Positions 48,512 through 57,561 of a stretch of DNA of 64,000 bases are shown piece after piece. The DNA is taken from contig NZ_KB904332.1 in the NCBI RefSeq assembly GCF_000379965.1, forward strand, positions 1-64,000. Direction: 5' to 3'. How positions within the stretch are numbered: position 1 is the first letter of the stretch; every line of letters begins with the position of its first letter. The notes below the pieces were generated by a model. That model ran no database searches, had not been told where the DNA came from, and saw only the letters and a program-made list of their open reading frames with translations. The translations under genes and the position numbers were made by a program. This stretch comes from Hoylesella nanceiensis DSM 19126 = JCM 15639 (lineage in GTDB: Bacteria; Bacteroidota; Bacteroidia; Bacteroidales; Bacteroidaceae).

Positions 48512-49096
48512 ATGGCAGATTTATTTACAGGTGAGAACCATCGTCCTGGTAGGATAGAGGTTATATGTGGCTCGATGTTTTCAGGCAAAACAGAGGAGCT
48601 TATCCGTAGATTAAAGCGTGCAAAGTTCGCTAAGCAGAAGGTAGAAATATTCAAACCTTCTATCGATACACGCTATTCTGAGGAAGAAGTTGTGAGCCAC
48701 GACAAGACAAGTATAAAGAGTACGCCCGTTGATGCATCGGGTTCTATCCTCTTGTTATCATCAGATATCGAAGTTGTGGGTATCGATGAGGCACAATTTT
48801 TCGATGAATCGCTCGTTGATGTATGCAACCAATTAGCCTATAAAGGCGTTCGTGTGATTATTGCAGGATTGGATATGGACTTCAAAGGAATTCCTTTTGG
48901 ACCAATGCCAGCACTCTGTGCCATAGCAGACGACGTGACTAAGGTGCATGCTATCTGTGTAAAATGTGGCGCATTGGCTTATGTTAGTCACCGACTTGTT
49001 GAGAATGAACGTCGTGTTTTACTTGGAGAACAATTAGAATATGAGCCTTTATGCCGTGAATGCTTTCAAAAAAGCAAGAAAGAACACACACCATAA
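48512..49096 (+). CDS. tdk: Thymidine kinase
   Basis: A 194-residue type II kinase for thymidine salvage. The P-loop is [20 protein letters not shown] carries the catalytic Glu, and the zinc site is CVKCG with CREC near the C terminus. The start at 48512 is chosen because the earlier ATG (48494) lies inside the promoter. The mRNA would then have almost no leader. Confidence 0.95.
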   Translation: MADLFTGENHRPGRIEVICGSMFSGKTEELIRRLKRAKFAKQKVEIFKPSIDTRYSEEEVVSHDKTSIKSTPVDASGSILLLSSDIEVVGIDEAQFFDESLVDVCNQLAYKGVRVIIAGLDMDFKGIPFGPMPALCAIADDVTKVHAICVKCGALAYVSHRLVENERRVLLGEQLEYEPLCRECFQKSKKEHTP

Positions 49097-49198
49097 GAAC
49101 ACAAATTGATTGAAAACAAGAACAAAACTCATAAACAACAATCTTGTAATGGTCTGCAAATTGGATAACACCTCTATATAATATAATACTTTAAGAAT

Positions 49199-50299
49199 AT
49201 GATTGAGCAAAAGATAATATTCGATAAACTGGTTAGATGGGTAGGAATTGTGGCTGCAGTAGGCCTCAGTTATTGGGTAATTAACAGCCTAAGCGGGGTT
49301 CTTTTGCCCTTTTTCATTGCTTGGCTCTTTGCTTATTTGCTCTATCCCCTCGTTCTTTTCGTTCAAAACAAATTGCATGTAAAGATAAGAGCCTTGTCTA
49401 TTATCATTGCATTGTTATTGGTTTTGGCAGTGATTGGTGGCGTTGTGTATTTAATTATACCGCCAATGATTAGTCAGTTCACCAAACTTGGAACTGTAGT
49501 CTCTGCCTATGCGGATCAAAAAGGCACAGTGAATGAGGTTACAAGATACATTCAAGAGTGGATAACAAGGAACCATCAAACCATTGAACACTATTTTACC
49601 AGCAAAGAATTTACAGACACTTTGCAGAAAACACTACCACAAGTATTTTCATTCTTAGGACAAACTGCAAGCGTAGTAATCAGCATTGTAGCTTCGTTCA
49701 TCACCTTATTATATACGTTCTTCATTCTTCTCGATTACGAATATCTAACAGAAAACTGGATAAAGATATTCCCAAAGAAGAACAGAAGCTTTTGGGCTGC
49801 ATTGGCACAAGACGTAGAACGAGAGCTAAACAACTATATTAGAGGACAAGGAACGGTTGCTCTTTGCATGGGAATTATGTTCTGTATTGGTTTTACCATC
49901 ATCGATTTCCCTATGGCTATCGGCTTAGGTATTCTCATTGGAATACTCGATTTGGTTCCATACCTACACTCTTTTGCTATTATTCCCACAGCTTTCTTAG
50001 CCTTATTAAAGGCTGCTGACACTGGACAGAACTTCTGGTGGGTATTTGGTTTAGCGCTTTTAATTTTCATTATCGTTCAACTTATAAGCGATATGATCGT
50101 TACTCCGAAGGTAATGGGCAAGACCATGGGACTCAATCCTGTCGTTCTTCTGCTCTCATTGTCCATTTGGGGAGCATTACTTGGATTTATTGGACTGATA
50201 ATTGCATTGCCACTAACCACTCTTATCATTGCTTATTGGCAGAGATACGTTACAAAAGAGGGCGAAATTGAAAATAATTTGAAAAAAGATTCAAAATAA
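49199..50299 (+). CDS. AI-2E family membrane permease
   Basis: A 366-residue inner-membrane protein with about eight helices, including a long central region without membrane segments (about 90-150). The C-terminal FGLALLIFIIVQLISDMIVTPKVMG segment and GLNPVVLLLSLSIWG are typical of the AI-2E/TqsA-PerM family. Some members export autoinducer-2 and others act as ion antiporters; the function here is unknown. Confidence 0.9.
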   Translation: MIEQKIIFDKLVRWVGIVAAVGLSYWVINSLSGVLLPFFIAWLFAYLLYPLVLFVQNKLHVKIRALSIIIALLLVLAVIGGVVYLIIPPMISQFTKLGTVVSAYADQKGTVNEVTRYIQEWITRNHQTIEHYFTSKEFTDTLQKTLPQVFSFLGQTASVVISIVASFITLLYTFFILLDYEYLTENWIKIFPKKNRSFWAALAQDVERELNNYIRGQGTVALCMGIMFCIGFTIIDFPMAIGLGILIGILDLVPYLHSFAIIPTAFLALLKAADTGQNFWWVFGLALLIFIIVQLISDMIVTPKVMGKTMGLNPVVLLLSLSIWGALLGFIGLIIALPLTTLIIAYWQRYVTKEGEIENNLKKDSK

Positions 50300-50331
50300 T
50301 TTGGAAGTTAAGAAATAAACTCTTACCTTTG
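50300..50331 (+). promoter_or_regulatory. Promoter of tRNA-Lys
   Basis: TTTG at 50300-50303 and TACCTTTG at 50324-50331, with a 20-base spacer, match the consensus exactly. The first box overlaps the stop codon of the permease gene closely. Confidence 0.85.
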
Positions 50332-50362
50332 CACTCGCTTTCAAACAGGAAGTAAACATGGA

Positions 50363-50435
50363 GATCCGTTAGCTCAGTTGGTAGAGCACAACACTTTTAA
50401 TGTTGGGGTCTTGGGTTCGAGCCCCAAACGGATCA
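50363..50435 (+). tRNA. tRNA-Lys (anticodon TTT)
   Basis: Acceptor stem GATCCGT with ACGGATC, anticodon stem ACAAC... with loop CTTTTAA giving TTT, T-loop GGTTCGAGCCC. No encoded CCA. Confidence 0.97.
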
Positions 50436-50448
50436 CCTCTTAAAAATA

Positions 50449-50478
50449 AAGGGAATTCTTTCAAAGAGTTCCCTTTTT
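50449..50478 (+). terminator. Terminator after tRNA-Lys
   Basis: GGGAATTCTTT pairs with AAAGAGTTCCC, followed by six T. Confidence 0.85.
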
Positions 50479-50742
50479 TATTTGTAATAATATTTCATCT
50501 ACACCTTGGAAACTCCACACTTGCATTCTATACCTACTTATGATGATACAGGAATTCGCAGTATCTCTTTAGCAAGTAGACAATATTAAACAGAATACCC
50601 CTACCCTTTTCAGAGCAAAAGGAAAGATTTTACGCACGAAAAAAGAATATTATTGTGAACCAAAAGAATTAGCTTTTCGAAAAATAAAAAGCGAAAAGCC
50701 ACTATAAATGTAACAATACAAGATGCGATAAGCACCAAAAGA
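50479..50742. other. Gene-free stretch
   Basis: I see no gene, RNA or array between the tRNA-Lys terminator and the ferredoxin terminator. Confidence 0.5.
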
Positions 50743-50779
50743 AAAGAGAGAACGTCTTCTATCGGAACGTTCTCTCTTT
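50743..50779 (-). terminator. Terminator of the ferredoxin gene
   Basis: AGAGAGAACGT pairs with ACGTTCTCTCT over an 11-base loop, with T-rich sequence after it on the - strand. Confidence 0.82.
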
Positions 50780-50808
50780 ATATTTACCTAACTTTAAAGA
50801 TTTCCCAA

Positions 50809-50976
50809 TTAAGGAAGGCTGATACATTCTGTTGGACAAACAGCTGCACAAGAACCACATTCTGTGCATGCATCAGGGTTGATAGAATAAATAGATCCTT
50901 CTGAGATTGCTTCTACTGGACACTCGTCGATACAAGTTCCGCAAGCAACACAGTCATTACTAATTACGTATGCCAT
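50809..50976 (-). CDS. Small ferredoxin with two 4Fe-4S clusters
   Basis: A 55-residue electron carrier. Its start is MAYVISNDCVACGTCIDECP and it has a second cluster, CTECGSCAAVCP. The two CxxCxxCxxxCP motifs each bind a 4Fe-4S cluster. This is the clostridial-type ferredoxin common in anaerobes. It has its own promoter (TACCTTTG, 51048-51055 on the - strand) and terminator. Confidence 0.96.
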   Translation of the reverse strand: MAYVISNDCVACGTCIDECPVEAISEGSIYSINPDACTECGSCAAVCPTECISLP

Positions 50977-51047
50977 AATGTTTTTGTATTGAAATATTTA
51001 TAATGTTTTATTAATATGTATCAGGCGATACTTGCTTTTGTATGATG

Positions 51048-51055
51048 CAAAGGTA
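51048..51055 (-). promoter_or_regulatory. Promoter -7 element of the ferredoxin gene
   Basis: TACCTTTG on the - strand, about 70 bases before the start codon. Confidence 0.65.
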
Positions 51056-51254
51056 CAATTTTTATTTTACATACCAAGAAATGGGGATACTTTTTTACAA
51101 AAAACTTTTATTGGTCATCATTTTTAGTGATTAAAATCATCTCTAAAAGCATTTTCTCACACAAAAAGCATACTACATACTAATTATAAATAGGTATTGA
51201 AAAATCGTCTATCCTACTACAATAAGCACGCCAATAATACGTTAATTATAATAT

Positions 51255-52001
51255 ATGAAAAGGAAAATCAAAGCTTTATTGCTAGCTCTTATCATCAGTT
51301 CTACTGCCTCGGCACAATACCAAGCAGTACAAAACCGCCCTTATACTGACTTAAGAACGTTTCATTTTGGAGTGATCTTAGGAACTCATGTACAAGACAT
51401 TGAGTTGAAAAACATTGGTCCTCAAGACATTCTTTACCCCGATGGAACAACCAAGAACAGTAATATTTCGGTGGAGCAAGACCGCTGGGACGCTGGTTTT
51501 CATGTGGGGGTGTTGGGTGAATTACGTCTCAGTACCCACTTTCAACTACGCATTGCGCCCACAATGTACTTCGGAACACGACACCTTATACTAAGAGATG
51601 AGGTTGAAAAAGCTGCTACTGGCAAGATAATAGAGCAACGACAAGAACTGAAAACCGCCTATATTTCAACTCCTGCAGAACTTATTTTCGCTGCACCAAG
51701 AGTAAATAACCACCGACCATACGTTCTTTTAGGCTTTAACCCAATGATTAATTTAAGTGGAAAAGAATCGGATTATATCAAGTTAAAGCGATATGATGCC
51801 TTTGCAGAGATTGGAGTTGGCTGTGATTTTTACTTGCCATTCTTTAAGCTTCGCCCTGAGTTGAAGTTCATGTATAGCCTCATTAACAGCATAGATGCCA
51901 ACCATATAAAGAATACCAAGGCAGAAAATATGATTCCATATACCCACGCAGTTAAAGAAGCACGAACCAAAATGATTGCTCTAAGCTTTTATTTTGAATA
52001 A
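51255..52001 (+). CDS. porT: PorT-like type IX secretion outer-membrane protein
   Basis: A 248-residue protein with a signal peptide (ending ASAQ near 21) and a barrel pattern. The sequence NRPYTDLRTFHFGVILGTH at the mature start and FKLRPELKFMYSL resemble PorT, an outer-membrane part of the type IX secretion system first found in Porphyromonas gingivalis. It stands alone, with its own terminator. Other small barrels in this phylum share the same fold, so the call is likely but not certain. Confidence 0.7.
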   Translation: MKRKIKALLLALIISSTASAQYQAVQNRPYTDLRTFHFGVILGTHVQDIELKNIGPQDILYPDGTTKNSNISVEQDRWDAGFHVGVLGELRLSTHFQLRIAPTMYFGTRHLILRDEVEKAATGKIIEQRQELKTAYISTPAELIFAAPRVNNHRPYVLLGFNPMINLSGKESDYIKLKRYDAFAEIGVGCDFYLPFFKLRPELKFMYSLINSIDANHIKNTKAENMIPYTHAVKEARTKMIALSFYFE

Positions 52002-52041
52002 TCATTTCACGACACTTTTTGTTTTTAAGCATAAAATCAGT

Positions 52042-52080
52042 GCAGCAATACTATCTTCTACATAGTGTTGCTGCTTTTTA
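52042..52080 (+). terminator. Terminator after the PorT-like gene
   Basis: A 13-pair stem (GCAGCAATACTAT with ATAGTGTTGCTGC) followed by five T. Confidence 0.9.
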
Positions 52081-52186
52081 TTTGTGCGATTGAAAGAACA
52101 ATATAAAAGAATAAAAGCTATTCCTTTTCTTTTAAACTCATCGACAACTAAAAGAAACCTTTCGACAAAGAAGAATCAAACAAACA

Positions 52187-52233
52187 CAAAAAAAGATTGA
52201 AGATAATTGTCTTAACAATCTATCTTCAATCTT
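52187..52233 (-). terminator. Terminator of the TPR gene
   Basis: AAGATTGAAGATA pairs perfectly with TATCTTCAATCTT; the loop can form its own small stem. On the - strand it is followed by seven T. Confidence 0.85.
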
Positions 52234-52325
52234 AGTTAGACCTTTAGAATGAACTATTAACCTATTTCTAAGCTACCAGTAGCCACCCTATAAGGCCTCT
52301 TTCAAAAATGATATACTTAACTTGA

Positions 52326-53741
52326 TTATTTATCTTTCAACAACTTAGCGTTAGCATCTGTTGGATCCATATCATAAACCTTTTGCCAGTATGCTTGATA
52401 GTTAGCCTTGTCGTTCTTCTTTGTGTAGTAGAATGCAAGATATCTATAAGCTTCTAACAAACGAGCATTGTCGCTTTCGTCTCTGTCAGTCTTAGCTTGT
52501 AGAGTGTTAGCCAATGTTTCATAGAAAGGTTTAGCTTGGAAAGTCTTCATATCAGGATCAAGATTTGAGTTGATACGAGCTTGCCATAGTGTTGCAAAGT
52601 CTGCAGCTGCAGGATACTTTTCGCCAAGTTCTTTATATGTTTGAGCAGCCTTTTCGTAAGCAGCTCTTTGTTCGTCACCCTTTGTTTCTTGTGCTTTCTT
52701 CAAATAGATACTAGCCAAACCTGCGAAGTTTGCAGCTGTAGGAGCTTTCAAAGTCTTTAGATATTCAGCGTAGTTCTTTGCTGCATTATCGTAATCGCCT
52801 TGCTCTTCATATGCTGTAGAGATGTTACTCAAAGCGTCAGCTCTATCGCTTTCGCTCTCAGTATTGTTCTCTAACACTTTCTTAAACATACCTATTGCGT
52901 TGCTATAATCTTTCTTTCCAAGATAAGCGTGACCATAATATAGGTAGTCGCTTGCGCTAATCTTAGTGTTTTCGCTCTTGTTAAATAGTGCATCTGCATA
53001 TTTAAGAGCCTCGTCGAAACGCTTTAAGTTGGTTAAGTTGTAGAACGCAATACGGTTAAGAGCTGCATTCTTTGGGAATTTGTTTACACCAAATTGAGCT
53101 ACTTCTAAACTCTTATCGAATTCACCTTGTAAGAAATAGTCAAGTGCGAAAGTAACAAGTTGATAGTCTTCCATCTTGTTTTTGTCTACTTTATTAAAGT
53201 ATTCGATGGCTTTAGACAAGTTACCTGCCTTGTCATATATCTCTGCAGAGATGATATCTACAGGGTAATCAGGACGTTGTGCACGTAGCTCTTCTAACTT
53301 AGCAACAGCTGCAGTTGGACTGGTTTTACTGTTGATTTGAGCATAACGACGGTATCCTTCTGGATTCTTTGGATCGAAATAAGTTGCTTGTTCGAACCAA
53401 GAAGAAGCAGCACCACCATTGTCTTTAGCCACTTCTACATCACCCATAAGAATGTATGAAGCACCATAAGACTTATCTCTATCAATAGCTAACTGTGCAT
53501 ATTTAGCGGCATTGATTGTATCTTTAACATCAAGATATGCTCTACCGATACCAACAAGAACCTCAGGATTCTTTTTGTTAGCCTTAAATATTTCCTTAAC
53601 TTGGCTTTCTGTGTCTGCACCTTTAGCCTTAATAATCTCAGATACTCTTGCAACAACAGCTTTATTGTCTTCTTGAGCATAAACGGTTGTAGTTGCTCCT
53701 GCAAGCACAACCCCCATCATTAAATATTTTATTGATTTCAT
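52326..53741 (-). CDS. TPR-repeat periplasmic protein
   Basis: A 471-residue protein with a signal peptide ending VYAQ (about 23). The rest is a chain of TPR units (for example KNPEVLVGIGRAYLDVKDTI and SKAIEYFNKVDKNKM). It is the last gene of the group that follows TonB, 77 bases after the PstS-like gene. Bacteroidales commonly keep a TPR gene here. It may help assemble or tune the TonB system, which is inferred from position. Confidence 0.87.
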   Translation of the reverse strand: MKSIKYLMMGVVLAGATTTVYAQEDNKAVVARVSEIIKAKGADTESQVKEIFKANKKNPEVLVGIGRAYLDVKDTINAAKYAQLAIDRDKSYGASYILMGDVEVAKDNGGAASSWFEQATYFDPKNPEGYRRYAQINSKTSPTAAVAKLEELRAQRPDYPVDIISAEIYDKAGNLSKAIEYFNKVDKNKMEDYQLVTFALDYFLQGEFDKSLEVAQFGVNKFPKNAALNRIAFYNLTNLKRFDEALKYADALFNKSENTKISASDYLYYGHAYLGKKDYSNAIGMFKKVLENNTESESDRADALSNISTAYEEQGDYDNAAKNYAEYLKTLKAPTAANFAGLASIYLKKAQETKGDEQRAAYEKAAQTYKELGEKYPAAADFATLWQARINSNLDPDMKTFQAKPFYETLANTLQAKTDRDESDNARLLEAYRYLAFYYTKKNDKANYQAYWQKVYDMDPTDANAKLLKDK

Positions 53742-53818
53742 AATTCGTTGTTTCTATTTGTAGATACTGGCTCTTTAGACGTTAAAGAGCATTGCTTAAC
53801 TCTAAAAGGGCTTTATCT

Positions 53819-54778
53819 TTAATTACGTACGTTGACGTTTCGAATAGTGATATTGCCCTGAACTGGAAGCAAACCCGATTTTAATATAATGAGTTGTCCT
53901 TTTGGTGAGGCGATAAATTGTGCGAATCCCCATGGTAAACCATTAATAGGGTCGTTGATTAACGCATATATTGTGCGCACAAGTGGATAGTTGCCGTTAT
54001 ACAAGTAATATTGGAATGGTTTCCAACTGTTCTCTGGTGTGGCATTATCCAACTTACTAACCGACATCACTCTAATGTTTTTATTAAAGGTTAAGTTGGT
54101 ACTATCTCTTCTATCATTCAACCAATTGCTTCCAATGATGCCTATTGCACCAGGATTTTTCTCTACAAAGTCAACCACCTCTGCTGTTTTCTTCACTGCC
54201 GAAACAGCTACTGCTGTGATGGGTTTTCCGTTAAGTAGAGAATCTTCTACAAAGCGAACAGAGCTTGACTTGTTGTTATCAAAAACCAAAGTGATATTTC
54301 CACGTGTTGAAGATGGATAGATATCGCTCCATTTCTTTGCCGAACCTATTAGAATGCGCTTTACATCTCGAATGCTGATGCAGGTATCTTGGTTGGCTTT
54401 GTTCACGATAAGTGCCAAACCATCGTATGCAATAGGCATGCTTTTAGGTGCAAAGTTGCGTTCTTTTAAGTTCTGTTTTTCTTTCTCGGTGAAGTCTCTT
54501 GCAGCAATAAGCAAATGTGTTTCGCCACGAAGAAGCATGTTCATACCATCTACCTCGTTACTATATATAGGTGTAACTTTGGCTTTGGGGTAGGTTGCCT
54601 CAAAGACATCACGTTCTTCTTCGATAATGGGTGAGAAGCTTTCATCTGCAACAAACGACACTGAACCAGACGAATAGGTGTCTGTTCGGCCGTCTTTTGA
54701 TTTCTTTTTTCCACAAGAGAGCAACAGCATTGATGCTGCAACACCCACGAAAATATATGTATAGATTCTTTTTATCAT
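53819..54778 (-). CDS. PstS-like phosphate-type substrate-binding lipoprotein
   Basis: A 319-residue lipoprotein (lipobox LLSC). The fold is that of periplasmic substrate-binding proteins of the PstS kind (SVSFVADESFSPIIEEE, AVSAVKKTAEVVDFVEKNPGAIGIIG). No PstABC transporter is near. In Bacteroidales a protein of this type regularly follows the tonB cluster, so it may serve the TonB machine and not phosphate import. The ATG at 54778 (MIKRIYTYIF) is preferred over one 33 bases upstream because the signal peptide starts there. Confidence 0.8.
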   Translation of the reverse strand: MIKRIYTYIFVGVAASMLLLSCGKKKSKDGRTDTYSSGSVSFVADESFSPIIEEERDVFEATYPKAKVTPIYSNEVDGMNMLLRGETHLLIAARDFTEKEKQNLKERNFAPKSMPIAYDGLALIVNKANQDTCISIRDVKRILIGSAKKWSDIYPSSTRGNITLVFDNNKSSSVRFVEDSLLNGKPITAVAVSAVKKTAEVVDFVEKNPGAIGIIGSNWLNDRRDSTNLTFNKNIRVMSVSKLDNATPENSWKPFQYYLYNGNYPLVRTIYALINDPINGLPWGFAQFIASPKGQLIILKSGLLPVQGNITIRNVNVRN

Positions 54779-55141
54779 AACTTCTCTCATTTTTATTGAT
54801 CGCCACTTCACTTGATAAAGAAACGATTTCTACTATTATTATTATATATTTTGTTCGTAAACTTTTGTAGCTACACTAATAATCTATAGGTTATAAACCA
54901 ATTTGATATGCTAATTTACTACTTTTTACCGAGATAATACAATAAATGCGCAAGAATTTTAACTTATTTTTCACCGCTTAACGATTCTTGAGTTCAAACG
55001 AATTGACTTGCAAATGCCTATTTAAAGGCTTTCTTTCGCATGAAAAGAAAAAGAAAGAAAGGGTATTTTATTGTGCATCAGCTTATAAGTTATCTTTACG
55101 ATACTATGTAAAAGGGAAAAGGAGCAATTTTTCTTATTTCT
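54779..55141. other. Gene-free stretch upstream of the PstS-like gene
   Basis: AT-rich upstream region with no clear promoter motif and no gene. Confidence 0.45.
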
Positions 55142-55229
55142 AAAACCATTGTTTTTGCCTTTCAATTGCTATGCTTTTACAGTCTAATTACAACACTTTT
55201 ACAATGCAAAAGCAATGCCTTTAAACCTC
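55142..55229. repeat. 22-base-period intergenic array F (4 units)
   Basis: Units start at 55142, 55164, 55186 and 55208; the last opens AAAAGCAATGCC. The array lies between the PstS-like gene and the TonB-domain paralogues. An imperfect hairpin follows at about 55309-55338, of unknown meaning. Confidence 0.85.
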
Positions 55230-55557
55230 ACCCGCAAAACTTCTCTGTTCCACTTACATTCGCTATCAACAGGGACTTATCGCTCTTTTTATCTATCACT
55301 ACAAAAGGAAAACGGCCAGAGCATTACAACTCTAGCCGGTAAAATAAAACAAAACTGCCTATTTGACTACATAAAGCCACAACGACAAAATATAATTATG
55401 ACCTTTACAAGACCCTCTTATAAAAGACAACAATTTTCTATTGGTCTGCAACAAGCTACTTTTTGCCTTCAACTGCCATACTGACAAAAGCCAAAAGTGA
55501 TTAGATAGAACAAGAACTAAAAGACTTTATCTTTCTTATCTTGCCTTTCTTGTCAAC

Positions 55558-56124
55558 TTATAGTCTAAATGCTATAGGCAAACTATATCTAACACGCACT
55601 TTGTTTCCACCTTGTTTACCTGGCGTCCAGTTGGGCATTTCGCTCACAACACGCAATGCTTCTCGGTCGAGATTAGCATCTACGCTACGCACAAGCTTTA
55701 CATTCGAAATGGAACCATCTGGTTCTACGATGAAAGAAACAATAACTCGTCCTTGAATTCCATCTCTTTTAGTGGCTGCAGGATAGTGAGTATTCTTGCT
55801 TAGATAATTCATTAGCTCTGTTACTCCACCTGGGAAAGTTGGCATATCTTCTACAATTTCATACACTTTTCCTGTAAACACTTTCTTAGGGGCTGAGCTT
55901 TCGGCTGTTATCTCACCTGTTTCTGTTGTGCTCTTAACTGCTGGCGTTGTCTCTTCTGTCTCACTTGCATGAGCCAAAGAATCGTCACTGATTATACCAT
56001 TTTCTACTTGTTCTGGTTCATCAAACTTATCTTTAATGTCTTTTATCTTCTTCATACTGCAAGAAAATAAGAACATTGATATCGCAACTGCAACAAAAGC
56101 TGTAATAATTTTTATTCTTCTCAT
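55558..56124 (-). CDS. TonB C-terminal-domain lipoprotein, paralogue 1
   Basis: A 188-residue protein. The N terminus has a lipobox (LFSC). A Glu/Ser/Thr-rich linker (about 30-95) leads to a TonB C-terminal domain (about 100-188) with VEDMPTFPGGVTELMNYL, GRVIVSFIVEPDGS and WTPGKQGG. It has no ExbB-contacting membrane helix, so it probably does not carry energy as normal TonB does. Its linker resembles paralogue 2 while its domain resembles paralogue 3. Confidence 0.87.
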   Translation of the reverse strand: MRRIKIITAFVAVAISMFLFSCSMKKIKDIKDKFDEPEQVENGIISDDSLAHASETEETTPAVKSTTETGEITAESSAPKKVFTGKVYEIVEDMPTFPGGVTELMNYLSKNTHYPAATKRDGIQGRVIVSFIVEPDGSISNVKLVRSVDANLDREALRVVSEMPNWTPGKQGGNKVRVRYSLPIAFRL

Positions 56125-56233
56125 AAACTATTTCGTATTATTATATTCATTGTTATATATTTAGGATACAATCACTTGTCTTTTTCTTGAGCGCTCCTTA
56201 CAAGGGGAAGATCTAGAATAAATACCCTTTCAT

Positions 56234-56827
56234 TTATTTCTTTTCGCTAGGTTTACTCTCTCCTAGTTTAAACTTTATGGGTAAACAATATCTTACTCGA
56301 ACTGGTATTCCTGCTCTTTTGCCAGGATTCCACTTTGGCATTTGACCTACAAGGCGCAATGCTTCTCTATCAACCATTGGATGTACTGAATGAATAACGG
56401 TGGAATCACTAAGTGATCCATCTTTTTCTACAATAAACTTAAGTATAACACGGCCCTCTATACCATTTTCCCGAGCAACCGCAGGATATTGAACATTATT
56501 ATCAATCCATTTATATAGTTCTTCTAGTCCACCAGGAAAAGAAGGCATTTCGTCTACAAGATCATACACCTTTCCTTTAAACACCTTCTTAGGAGCTGAT
56601 CTTTCGGCTGTTATCTTACCTGTTTTGGTAGTGCTTTTAACTGTAGGCATTGTCTTTTCTGTCTCACTTGCATGAGCCAAAGAATCGCCACTTATTACAC
56701 CATTCTCTACTTGCTCTGGTTCATCAAACTTATCTTTAATGTCGTCTATCTTCTTCATACTACTGAAAAACAAGAGCGTTGTCAAAGCAAGGCCAATAAG
56801 AACAAGGGTGTAATTTATTCTTTTCAT
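56234..56827 (-). CDS. TonB C-terminal-domain protein, paralogue 2
   Basis: A 197-residue protein. The N-terminal segment LLFFSSMKKIDD matches that of paralogue 1, but the lipobox Cys is replaced by Ser, so it may be a cleaved or signal-anchored protein instead of a lipoprotein. The linker is nearly the same as in paralogue 1. The domain (about 105-190) has VDEMPSFPGGLEELYKWI and GRVILKFIVEKDGS, with a C-terminal Lys-rich tail. The upstream gap matches that of paralogue 3. Confidence 0.85.
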   Translation of the reverse strand: MKRINYTLVLIGLALTTLLFFSSMKKIDDIKDKFDEPEQVENGVISGDSLAHASETEKTMPTVKSTTKTGKITAERSAPKKVFKGKVYDLVDEMPSFPGGLEELYKWIDNNVQYPAVARENGIEGRVILKFIVEKDGSLSDSTVIHSVHPMVDREALRLVGQMPKWNPGKRAGIPVRVRYCLPIKFKLGESKPSEKK

Positions 56828-56958
56828 AAATGGACTTTATTTTATATTATTGCTTTTACATTGATGATGAGAGATGTTTCTTACTCTGTTCTATCGCTAA
56901 TTGATCATAATGGGAAGCAACAAGGGTTGAAGTATGGATATTTCTCGTTCGTATTCTA
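56828..56958. repeat. Duplicated intergenic spacer copy 1 (TonB-paralogue array)
   Basis: This spacer and 57442-57561 share many blocks in the same order, such as ATAAATGGA, TTTATTTT, ATCGCT and CATAATGGGAAGCAA. The duplication unit therefore included gene and spacer. Confidence 0.7.
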
Positions 56959-57441
56959 CTATTCCAGCATAAACTTTATTGGCAAATGAAACTTAACACG
57001 AACTGCGTTTCCATCTTGCTTACCTGGCTTCCACTTTAGCATTTGACGCACAACACGCAACGCTTCTTGGTCGAGATCAGTATCTACACTACGCACAATT
57101 TCTACATTCGAAACGGAACCATTTGGTTCTACTATGAAAGAAACGATAACTCGCCCTTCAATACCAGCTTTTTGAGCGGCTGCAGGATAGCGAATATTCA
57201 CACGTAGATAATTCATTAACGCTGTGAGTCCACCAGGATATTCAGGCATTTGCTCTACAATTTCATACACTTTTCCAGTGAACTCCTTTTTAGAGAGTGA
57301 CTTTTCAGCTCTTGTTTCTGCAGATTCTGTATTGCTGTTAGCGGTTGATGTTGCATCTTCTCTCTCACTATCACCGCAAGAAAATAAAAGCATTATCAAA
57401 GCAACACTGGTTAAAATAAGGCTATAATTTATTCTCTTCAT
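56959..57441 (-). CDS. TonB C-terminal-domain lipoprotein, paralogue 3
   Basis: A 160-residue lipoprotein (lipobox LFSC) with a short linker. The domain (about 70-160) has VEQMPEYPGGLTALMNYL, GRVIVSFIVEPNGS and WKPGKQDG, close to the domain of paralogue 1. It is the shortest member of the array and again lacks an inner-membrane helix. Its promoter is not obvious. Confidence 0.87.
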   Translation of the reverse strand: MKRINYSLILTSVALIMLLFSCGDSEREDATSTANSNTESAETRAEKSLSKKEFTGKVYEIVEQMPEYPGGLTALMNYLRVNIRYPAAAQKAGIEGRVIVSFIVEPNGSVSNVEIVRSVDTDLDQEALRVVRQMLKWKPGKQDGNAVRVKFHLPIKFMLE

Positions 57442-57561
57442 AAATGGATTTTATTTTGTATATCTCTTTTATATTGACGCTGAAAGATATTTCTAACCCT
57501 GTCCCATCGCTCCTCTTTCATAATGGGAAGCAAGGAAAACTGGCGTTATTGAGATTTCTCA
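57442..57561. repeat. Duplicated intergenic spacer copy 2 (TonB-paralogue array)
   Basis: Matches the spacer at 56828-56958 block by block, with small indels. Confidence 0.7.

Noticed and set aside
51135-51185. Two AAAAGCAT motifs upstream of the PorT-like gene as a short array
   Set aside because: They are 19 bases apart, not 22, and no further unit follows.
55215-55484. 89-residue + strand protein
   Set aside because: No family resemblance, odd composition, and it begins inside repeat array F.
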